Notes under the pieces: model-generated | What the model was told of the DNA's origin: nothing | Seen by the model: the letters and a program-made list of their open reading frames with translations, nothing else | Database searches by the model: none | Part shown: piece by piece, positions 39,655-50,129 of the stretch | How positions within the stretch are numbered: position 1 is the stretch's first letter | Layout: each line of letters starts with the position of its first letter | Made by a program: the position numbers and the translations under genes | Assembly: GCF_002443255.2 (NCBI RefSeq) | Contig: NW_019211456.1 | Location: 27,277,341-27,341,340, forward strand | Length of the DNA stretch: 64,000 bases | Reading direction: 5' to 3' | From: Varroa destructor | Taxonomy: Eukaryota; Arthropoda; Arachnida; Mesostigmata; Varroidae

Positions 39655-40335
39655 TTATTATGTAATTTCTACTGCTTGTACGGTCCTGTTGCTTATATCT
39701 TTCTATTGGCTTCTTTTTCAGCGTAAAGCTTCGCCGCACACGAACATGGAAGTACGGACAGTAGCATAATATTTCGTGTCTTACAGCTACTGCTGCCATT
39801 GCCATTATTGCGCAAAAACCAACAACAAAACTGGAAGATGCCCGTTCGCCCCATAACGACCAGGCATTCCGGTTAATTAGTTAATGTTTGTGTGAGTATA
39901 TTGGTAGCCACTCCTTTCAAGGCAGGCAACGGTAGCCAGCTCCAGTTTTCCCGATGATTCGCTACATTGATCGCCGATCAAATCAAACTTATTACAACTA
40001 CTAAAGCGTGAGACAAAACGAACAGCCCAGTATTTCTATTTGTTCTATGTTTGTATATCCCCGCAGATGGCTGTTGATACCGGCAGCTGCTGCTATCACC
40101 ACAACTACTATTCTTGATTCTCCTTTAGCTCTAGCTGCTAGCTATCAAAACGCACCGCATCCTGTTTAGTCTGGGCAACTAGCTGTGGCGTTTCTACGTT
40201 AACCGGCTTGGCAACTTGGTAACGTGGCAAAAACGCAGATTCAGACAGGCAATACATGCTCCACGTATGGCTCGATGTGTTTCCCCTTGACAAGAGTTCT
40301 TCTTTATTCGATAGTTTTAACTCCGACTTACTGTC
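39655..40335 (+). repeat. Repeat B, second copy (direct), with a short tail of A
   Basis: Direct copy of 37341-37930. Its first 60 or so bases (39655-39720) match the last part of A next to B in the left copy. That piece is therefore present both here and at the left end of inverted A. Confidence 0.85.
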
Positions 40336-41300
40336 CATTTGCGATCCGACGCTGTGATGCCTAATCCTAGCTGCTCGCACACGGCAGACAGTGCCACGGA
40401 TTCACCCACTTTCCTGCCAGCGTTCTGTCAACTGCTGCCTCCCGACCTAACCGCGCTGAAGCAGGAACCCTCCGCCAGGTATCAAGCGGCCGTGCCAGCA
40501 GCAAGACCAACAATAACGACCACGACGACGACGACGACGACGACGACAACAACAACAACAACAACAACAACAACCACGTCAACAATATTGGCTCATCGAC
40601 AGACAGGCCTCTGGTAACGCAGCTCTGCCTGCCGGGTGACTAGCGCATAGGCCCACTCAGATTTTTTCACCTCACTGATACTGTTCCTGCTGCTGATAAT
40701 TGCTAGCGCTGCTATTTCTGCTGTTTAATTGCCACTACCCCTTGGTAGTGCTGTTCTACTTTCGATTCCCACTCACTCACGGTTTTGACTAATGCTTCTG
40801 CTGCAGAATGTTCGTCGCAGTCGATAGCGGTCATGGAGATTGTGCAGGACACCAAAAGCAGGCGGCACCACTGCACTGAGAAAAACACGAAGATGTAAGT
40901 ACGGCACGGCACTGCTGCAATAAACAGAATTCCTCCGTCGCTCAGCTGCAACCGGTCGTTCAGGATGGCTGATGCTAACGGTACGGTGGCAGGCACACCG
41001 CAGACAGATAGAAAGACCCGGAGAGTTGGATACACAGACAGACATACAGACAGGCGGGTGGGCGGGCACCCACCCAGAGAGGGCCACGCTGCTACTGCTG
41101 CTACTAAGAAAATCACAGGCGCCTGAGAACGGACTCTTGATCCACTGGCCAGCCACCACTAGGCCGTAACGCTGTACACTGACATCGCTTTGGACTTTTT
41201 CTCCTCATTCATCGAAGTTATTCTGCGGATGACAAGGTGCTAACTGACGGACCAGTGCGTGGAAAGCGCAGAAACGTGTAACGCAGCGAAAATGACGCCT
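40336..41300. other. GC-richer region with compound trinucleotide repeat; function unknown
   Basis: This stretch is clearly less AT-rich than its surroundings. It contains a compound (ACG)n-(AAC)n microsatellite at about 40518-40577, CAGACAGA-type runs at 41025-41055 and a GGCGGGTGGGCGGGC patch near 41053. A 92-codon plus-strand frame (40339-40617) and a 134-codon minus-strand frame (41116-40712) exist, but neither has a recognisable domain. It could be a GC-rich promoter or 5' exon of a gene, or the flank of the repeat. No function is assigned. Confidence 0.4.
40518..40577. repeat. Compound trinucleotide microsatellite (ACG)n then (AAC)n
   Basis: Uninterrupted ACG-type triplets pass directly into AAC/CAA triplets. 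One frame reads as a Thr tract. Confidence 0.95.
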
Positions 41301-41597
41301 AGCGGGAGGATCGGTGTTTAGCGCAAAATAAAATATAGCTCAGTTACACCCATTGTTTCGGGTCTGTGGATGTGCTTGGATTCGCATATAATTTAAGAAT
41401 AACAATAATCGAAAAAAGTGACTTATTTTCATGGTTTTAGATGGCATTGAAAGACAAAGAACACGTGGCTTGTCATCTCGAGGACGTGTTTTTGAAAATC
41501 GAATGTTAAATTTGTAAGAACTGTATGGTGCATCTTGATGCTTTGATTTTCGCTGATGATAGCGGCTATAGATAACACTAGGAAATGAAGACAATTT

Positions 41598-41757
41598 CAT
41601 TATTTGGAAAACACTGGCAATGGTTAAAAGATTCATAAAAGAAAAGGACTTCAGAGATTCTTCTGCTCATCTTCTTGCATTATTTGGAAAACACTGATAA
41701 TGGTTAAAACAATTCATAAAAGAAAAGGACTTCAGAGGTTTTTTTGCTCATCTTTTA
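41598..41757. repeat. Two-copy tandem repeat, period 80 bp
   Basis: The segment starting CATTATTTGGAAAACACTG at 41598 recurs at 41678. Both copies continue with ATTCATAAAAGAAAAGGACT and end in a TGCTCATCTT motif. Confidence 0.9.
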
Positions 41758-41759
41758 TT

Positions 41760-42516
41760 GAAATGATTTTTAGCAACTGTAAGTTGTTATTTCTGACTTA
41801 TAGTTTTCTTCTAAAAAGAACATATTTACAAAACAGGGAAAATATTCATATTCAACTGTGCGCGCGTATGTTATGCATTTATTGGCAAATTAGCATAAAG
41901 TGTTGTAATTCACAGAAATTGTTTCGTGATCGCACATACAAAAGAAAAACAACTGTAAGAACAGGGTAGAGCTAATAGAGAAGCATTTATGAAGAAAGAC
42001 ACATGTTTAATAGCTACTTCTAGCCTGTTGATCAAATCTGTGCTGCATTTATCCAATGAAATTAACTTGAATCAAAAATGCGAACGCTACTGGTTTTTGG
42101 TCTGTAGGTGACCCTGGGCCTGGACCGCTTCATAGCTTTTCAGCTTTGGGGCCTTTTGGACTTAATTACTGCGTTAAATACGTGCGGTCAGCCCCATTGC
42201 TATAACTTAGATCACCAAAAGAAGTTTCACAGGTAGATGCATAATCTCCATTGAACTAAGATAACAATTTCAGTATTGCTTCAGCCGCCACCAGGTCGAG
42301 TGACCAATATTCATTTGTGTTTTTATTTCGTAAAATTTTAGACAGCGCTGGTTGAATAGGTAACTCCATTGAAACTGTCATAACCTACGTTATTGTATCA
42401 AACATGCACAACACATATATATGAATAGTATAATGCCAGTATATATAATTATATTTATATATATTGGCAGTCACTGAAGGTCGTATTTTAATGCATATAT
42501 CATGCATGTTTGATGC

Positions 42517-42569
<53 letters not shown>

Positions 42570-45500
42570 GTATATATGAATTATATTGTAAACATCATAT
42601 CACTCAGATTCCTTTTCGCTACTCTGCCACATGATCTAAACCAGGTACACTGGTGAACATAAGCATGGCGTAATTTTTTTGTTGGAAAAATCCGAAAATA
42701 CGCTGGTTGACCTTTCTCCAGCCCTTCTGTTGTAGAAAACGCCTTTTGGCATACGCTATACATGATTTTTAATATTTTCGAAAAATAAAAACTCAGTGGT
42801 GTTAGAATGTACGTTCCGCGAAAATTTGGCATTTTAATTGCTCTTGGTTGCGTCATTCAACATAAAGAAACATTCAAAAAGTAAATAGCAGCGTCTCATT
42901 GAAGTGTATATATAACGAAGTATATTTTAGTTTTTTTAAATATTTTTATAAAGAAAATTGGAAATTTTTAACTATTAGTTACGACCATGAATATTTGAGC
43001 AATAGGATAACCGAACCATGACCACCGCGTCAACAAATATATATTTGATAATCTTGAAGAAGTACGGTAATTCGCAAAATGGGATACGAACGTCGGAATT
43101 TTCTATTTCGTTGATTATCTTGTGTCTACACGTAATTGCACGCTGGGACAATGGAAGATACAACAGTTATATCAAAATATCTCAGAACAAAACGTGAAGG
43201 TTTCAAAAAATGATTGTGTCCTATTTAAAGCTACTGTATAACTAACTGCATTAACTTTGCACACTAGTTAGGTATCATTGCCATATCAAATACTATCACT
43301 GGGTTAGTAGTGAAATCACAAAGAAGAATCATTATACGCTACTTCTATGTTGCCATCTCTGGTCATCACAGGTGTACACACAGCTGCTATATGTACCCGA
43401 CCAACGAATGAGGTGGGAGCTCTCAACGCCGTAAAGGGTAAGGGTTGCTGGACCCCTACCGGGCGAGTCTCTAGGTGACGAATAGGGGAATAGTCATTAA
43501 GGGATGATGGGTAGCGAGAAGCAGGATACCCGGCGCAATGCTAAGCAGCAGCCTCGAAGGTATTCAGGCTGGCGATAGCAGGTCATTGTGACGGATGCCG
43601 ACGAGGAAGAATGAACGTTTTGACTGACTGAGGTAATGCCAAACCAGTTCTAAGGCTTCATTCTTTTGGGGGTCGAGACGTACGTCTCTTTAGTGATAGA
43701 GGATGTCCCGCACTATCCTATTTTCAGGTGGCATTAGCGTTTTCGCGACTTTTTAACAGTTTTTTTTTTTTTAACAAGTTTAAACAGTTAAAAAACCAGC
43801 TGCTGTACTATGATTTAATCAAAACAGAAGTCAAAATTTTACACTCGGCTAGAGGCTGGCTTTCAACTCCTTAACCTACCAATGTTTCTCCTTTCGCTAA
43901 TTGCTATATGATGTGATATATAAACTCATTTTGTAACGTTCAGTAACGACAAAGCTATTATTGATGCACTCAATTACCCGCTGAAGCAGCATTAACCTGT
44001 TTATTGTAGTGAACAACACTTTCAAATAAGTTCACATTATTTTATTATTCAGTTCGGTTCTTCCCAGATGGCTGTACGCAGCTGTTCAGGGTTTGATATG
44101 ATCAACTATGCATACTGATGCGATGTAATTATATATACTACTATAGCACATACGTGCACATCGAGTTTTTATCTCGGACTGCGCAATGGAGACAGCCTAA
44201 AAAATAAACTTTAATCTTACCGAAATCCTCATATTTCCTGATGATTCCATGAATGAGCTGGTGTCCGGATCTAAAGGGTCGCTAATCGGATTTAAATCCG
44301 TTTTGTATGCGTACACAAGCAGAATATAGAACAGTTTAATCTTGGACGGATAATAATCTTTGCAAGCAGTGTATCGAAAATAGCCGTTACAAGCCCCGTT
44401 GCTTTAAACGAGGGGGCTTATGCTCCAACTCACAGACAAAATGCGATATGCTGAGTCTGAAAAAGCTATCATTTCCTTTGCATTCCTGAGGGATCTCCAA
44501 AGCGACAAGAGGTATCGTCGGCACCAGTTGCAAACGAAATATACGAACGACCTCATTTTCGAGTAACAAAGTCATTCGTGAGTGCACTCCATATCAGCTC
44601 TGGTAGTGTAGTTTTCGGTACACTAGAACGCGCTCGGAAGCATATTTAATAAAATAGATCCTTTGCAAACACAAGTAGCAATAGTGGCAAACAAGGCGCC
44701 TACACGTAATTGTTATCGGGAAATTTTTATAAATATAAAATCGGTGGATGAATGGGATGGCCAATGAAATCGTCAAAGGTAAGAAATACTACAAAGAGTC
44801 AAATTACTGATGCTGCCAAGTTAATCTTAATGCTGGATTGAAGAAGATTAGCCTTATCAGGATAGTCATCATATGTAGATACGGCGAGTACAATCCACTA
44901 GCACTTCGTAACGTACGTAATTGTGATGAGATAGAAATGTTTTTTTGCGCTTGCTGTTATCGTCACTCGACCCTCATTTAAATAGATACGCATTAAACTT
45001 TAGTTCAATGTACAAGAATTCCAGATACTCTATAGGGACAACATGTCTTTTATCGCTCAGGGAATGAATTTTCAAAAGCAGAAAGTGTTCGACTTTCTCG
45101 AGATGAATCGGATTCGAATTGTTTGTATAGGTTGTGAGTCCTTATTGATGAATCGGTCATTAAATAATTGTCATGTTAAGTAATTGTATTTCTGATAATC
45201 ATGCTTCCACTGTCTCACAACATGGTTCATATCATATTTAATTCCTCCCAATCTCTAGCCGCCTGCTTCATCTACTGTTAATAGGTTATTAGTTTTTAGT
45301 GGCACCGATTGATGTTAGCCAATCAACATATGCTTTCTGCTGATTCGTATTCACTGTGTTCGAAGCTATGAATTTATACGTTTGTTTGAAAAACTTTGTT
45401 GTTATTACACATTGAATAGATTAAAAGTAGTATTTAGTTAATTACTTATACGATTATTATGTTAAATATCATAGTGTTAGACCAGTAACCTTTGCAATTC

Positions 45501-47700
45501 TACAATGTTTTTTCAAGAGTAGCCTTGTTGGCATGCTAGTTATGGGTAATAATGTTAACTTCCAGGAAGAACAAACTGTGACAAAGCTGTCCAGACAGAA
45601 CTGCTAAACCAAGAACTTGCGTGATTTCTTTTGGACCTTTTGACAAAGGTCTGTCTCACAAGACATCCTCTCCCTGACTCATCTGCTTTTTGCGATTCTA
45701 CAATGACAAGGCGAAAGTCGTGGGTTAAAAGGGTAAACAACCTTGGACCTTGTCAATGTTTGATCCACCGCTATAAATTAGCAGGAAAAAAATAATTGAC
45801 AGATATAATTTCTCCGAAAGTAGGTGATCCGAAAAATAATAATATTTCGATTAAAAGGTGGAGGACGTATATGCTGAAAAAAGAAGTATAGACTTTCATT
45901 AAATAGTTATTTTAGTTGATTTAGATCAGTTGATTTAAAATAGCCAGTAGTTACAAAGAAGGTAATGAAAAGGTTTAATTTATCGCAGTTGATTTTTCCC
46001 ACTAAGATGAAATTACTTAGACACTTTCTCTTATGACCTAAGGTATAGGAGGATCTACGTAAAGCTAAATTTTTCCTTTTTTAATCTGGTCCTATGTAAA
46101 CGCCAATGGGATGGATGAAATGGCAAAAGGTTTATTATGTGGGAGACGAAACACCTTACCACCTTTTTAACGAAGAATTGAATTTTTCGACAGAGTTTTT
46201 CGGATTCAATATTTGAGCTAGATTTCCCTTTAATGTCTCGACAGGTACTTGATAAAGGACAAATTAATTGTAATGCAAGTGTCAGTAGTAACCAGGAAGG
46301 ACCGTATAAGTTTTTCAGAGATATCGAATATTTTCGGCCGATTTATACTGACCCAGATATTTGAAGAAGTACGCTTTTCAGTTGTATATATATAGCAGAA
46401 CTTGCTAGGTCGGGCAGCTGCAGTGATCAAGCAATGGGCTCTTTAGATGATCCGACGATCTCCGGCTCTCGCATTTATAATAGGTGCATTCAACAATGTC
46501 AAAATGTACCGAATTAGATGGCTTCATCGGCCGGACCATATTCAACAGCGAAAACAGCCTCGGAAATATATAACATTATTAAAAAAGAAGTCTCATTCCA
46601 TTTCGTCGGTATCAAACTTGTGTTATGGTTAACGCTGATTTTGATAATTAATGATATCAATGGATAACCTAATTTAAAATAAACCACTTCTGAAATTCGT
46701 AATTGCATTGGGAAAATTTGATTACATTAGCTTATATAACTGAGGTTTGTAGCGACATCTCGCACACTTTACTGACCTTCCTGTGGCTACACGCAGATAC
46801 TCTTGGTGTCCCAGGCATGTAGACGATTTTGAGGCTTTTTGATTTTTGCTAAACAATGAATCGTCATTGAAAGTCATGGATTGAAGTTATCCATTATTTG
46901 AGCTATTGTTACTGTTAGTTGTTTTGATCAACCCAGCTGCAATAAAAAAAGCAGACTCCTTTCGAGTCTATGTTCTCACTTATTTAATTAAGGTAACGTT
47001 TATCATACAATCACATACATCACGAGATGGTATTCGCAAAATCCTTTTTTTTTTTAACATTTTGGTTTTTAGCAGTAAGATAAATGCTGACCCTCCATAG
47101 CGCTATTATAAAAAATACATCCATCGTTGAGCTCTACGACCTCAACAATTTTCTTAATTGATTCAAGGATTGATCTTGAATTTATGTAAATAAGGTCATT
47201 ATAAACACAAGGTCAGTCAACTTGACGCAGATTTTCGCAACAATTTTGCTTATCTAAAACTGGTGCTACTAGCGGAAAACTCATTCCAAGGAGCATGTAG
47301 ATGAGACTGAGAAAATAAAAGCCATTAGCTATCGGTTTTATGAGATCTAACAGCTAGCTCTTTTGAGACTTGTGCTCTTTGTACAGTGCGTTTGAGTGAT
47401 ACTCCGCTAGATTCGCCGGTATAGCTTGATGCACGGTTACTATTGAAAAGTTCTTTCGGGATAAAAGAAGGCATATTTTGAAATAATGAATTAAGTAGGG
47501 TCTTTAATCGAATTTGTAACTAAAGTGAGCGGAGGTTACCTTTCGTAAACGAGCTTGTCAAGAGTGACCATTTTAGCCAAAATTACACCAAAAATGTCGT
47601 TGAAATTTTTTTTACTCTTGGCAAGAACTTGAAGAAAGAAGTTTCGGTTTGAGTGGATCCTTATGATGAGGGCCATCAAGCGGACTCAGTTCAGCTCAAT
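41760..47700. other. Intergenic, no gene seen
   Basis: Mostly AT-rich with unlinked short frames. The exception is a block at about 43370-43740 with much higher GC content, including CCCCTACCGGGCGAGTC, which has sharp edges and looks like an inserted, unidentified repeat. A poly-T run lies at about 43760-43771. Confidence 0.5.
42520..42566. repeat. (TA)n microsatellite
   Basis: An uninterrupted TA run of about 46 bases lies within a 200-base AT-rich stretch that also carries shorter TA runs. Confidence 0.95.
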
Positions 47701-47729
47701 CAAATAGTTTAAACTTCTAACGCTAAGTG

Positions 47730-49085
47730 CAGCACTAAAGCGAGATATTTCCAAACGGGTTTCACCGTATCGAAGCGACACTGTTCTACTCTACAGTGGT
47801 ACCCCATATGTCGATAACGGCAACGGCGAACACTCTCAAATCGCTCACAAACGATATAACATTGATAAGTGTTTTTATACGTGTTGTATAGAAGTGTTGA
47901 AATTAGATAGAAAACACGTCACTAAGAAGCACAAAACACTAACTAGCAGAGTATTTCGTCAAAAAATGCATACAAGGCGAAACTGCATGTTCCATGTTTG
48001 TTAGTGTGCGAGACAACCGTGTATTTAATCACGAACTCATTAATTAATCAGTTGAATGTTCGAATAAAACATGCTCGTCCTCATAGCGCGTAAAAAAACT
48101 GGACCATCGAGAATTGGGAAAAAAAAACTGTTTCTTAGATGAATCTCACTTTGAAGTTATCCAAAAAAAACACCTATCATGCCTTAAGACGAGTTGACGA
48201 ACGATTTTCTGAAAACTGTCATCATTTGGTATATAAATCTCGGTAAAGGCATTGGGATAATACACATCGTGCAGATAATACTAGGGCAGCAGGAATGCTG
48301 ACGTTATCGACAACAAGATTCTGCGGAAACGGTAAATATCATACCCTGATGACGCACGATAAAGAGCCTTGTCACAGAGATCAGAGTGTCTCTAGGCTAC
48401 CCACTGCCAATAATGTTCAGATAATACCATAGGCTGCCAGTTCGGCAGGCCTCAATTCCATAGAGGACGTCTAAAAAATCGTAAAATTACTGATTGGAGA
48501 AATATAGGAAATAAGAAATGTTTCAGGTCTCTGTGAAAAATCACTAATTTATGGCAGCAGGATCCATCCATAGCTGAAGCAGCGAAAAACTCCGACGGAA
48601 TCATGCCCCAAGGAGTGGCGGTGGCAGTTATCGCTGCCAGCGGGGGTACTATGAAGTACTGATATTCGGAACTGTGTCACATTGTCAGCGGTTTGAAGAC
48701 GATTGCCGATTTCTCTATCGACACATTTGGGTTACCAGTGAAAAGAACAACAGCAAAGAGGTTCTTTTGGTTTCATTTTTTTTGGCGCATTTTTTGAAGA
48801 AAATACTTGGAACACCACCGCTTAGCTGTTCAGCATCGGCGACAGTCGTGTTAAATGGTGAGACAGAAGCTGCCGACTGCATACAGTATGAGATATTAGT
48901 ACGAAATGTAAATAGTAAACACGCTGAAATCCAATTACAACAAGCTATCACGTCTGCCATCGCTAAATGACGATATGCCACTTTTGCATATCACATCATT
49001 TGTCAGCAGATTGAAAATGTTTGCCGATGTCTTTATAGTACATCAATGATGTTTTCATAGGGCAAAAACCGTTTGAAAATATCAA
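47730..49085 (+). mobile_element. Dead Tc1/mariner-family transposon, copy 2
   Basis: It shares ordered blocks with the element at 16.1-17.4 kb. These are CAGCACTAAA at 47730 and 16141; the ACTGGACC region at 48099 and 16713, followed here by FLDESHFEV (one base inserted), the family's first catalytic Asp block; ACGATTTTCT at 48201 and 16811; the KGxG block near 48245; GLNSIEDV then a stop near 48447-48474, equivalent to PDLNPIEDVW; and AAAAACCGTTTGAAAATAT at 49064 and 17361. Stops and frameshifts are frequent, so it is inactive. Its 3' part is unusual: a segment like the element's end appears twice (about 48670-48740 and 48985-49080) with about 245 unrelated bases between. Confidence 0.75.
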
Positions 49086-49094
49086 AGAGCATCT

Positions 49095-50125
49095 ATCTGA
49101 TGTTCTTCGCGAACAATCAGCGACATGATAGTTCTATTCATACCAAATTTCTTCGTTAACTTCCTTACAAAAACATTGCCAAAAATACACCTTTAGATTG
49201 ATCAATTCTCGAGTCCGTCTTATTGTGACGTTTACTATCGAAGTGATGTTCATCTAGTGCGAGAGGATTAAATAATACATAATCTTCGCTCAAATTTTAA
49301 AAGTAGCGCATTGCTTTCCTCTGGCATCAAGAACAACAGATGGACGCATGCCCGCTACGGCAAAGAACTAGCCGAAAGTAGTCCAAATTAGGATGTCGCA
49401 CCTTATATATATATGACGTTTTTCACATCATGCGCCGACTCAAAGAAGTGTTTAGGTCTTCTGCCTGTCGCACAATAAGTTAGAAAACAAACACTCATCG
49501 TTATATAACATGGTAGCGAAATTGGATCACACTAGGAGCCTGCGGCTTTGTAGTTCGACTGTTTGTTTCCTTCATGTAACGTGTTTGTCATAAATACGGT
49601 CCAACTGTGCCCGTAGAAAATTAAAAGTAATCCTCAAACGCAACACTCAAGGAACAAAAATGTACATCTTAATAGTAGTAAGGCTAATGGGTACCATATC
49701 AGATTAACTTTGTCCATCCAAGTTATACTAGATCCCCTTGTAGCATAATAATAAGATAAGTGAATAATATAAGTGCACATAAGTTCAGCTAATGTGTTAG
49801 GTAACATATGTAGAGGGTAAAAATCACTAGAAACTCGTCCTTTTAAATATCTGACGCACGGTTTGCAAGAGACATGGCGCTGCTGCCGTCATACGATGGT
49901 TAAGATCGGTCAAGCGCTCGATCGTACGAAGACAATAGTCGCACCAGTTAATTGTGCTGTCTTTCCTCACAGATGTGAGACGTAATGAGTGTGCTTCAAC
50001 ATACACTTGTCGCTCGCTCTGTTCTGGCAGTTTACCTTAGAATAAGAGTTTTTTTTGGATAATTGTATATCCTTAATGCTAGTTATCTATAGAATAAGAA
50101 AATACACTGCAGTTTTTTGCCGATT
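49095..50125. other. Intergenic between transposon copy 2 and the calmodulin 3' end
   Basis: No reading frame, RNA gene or repeat of note is visible here. Confidence 0.5.
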
Positions 50126-50129
50126 AGAA

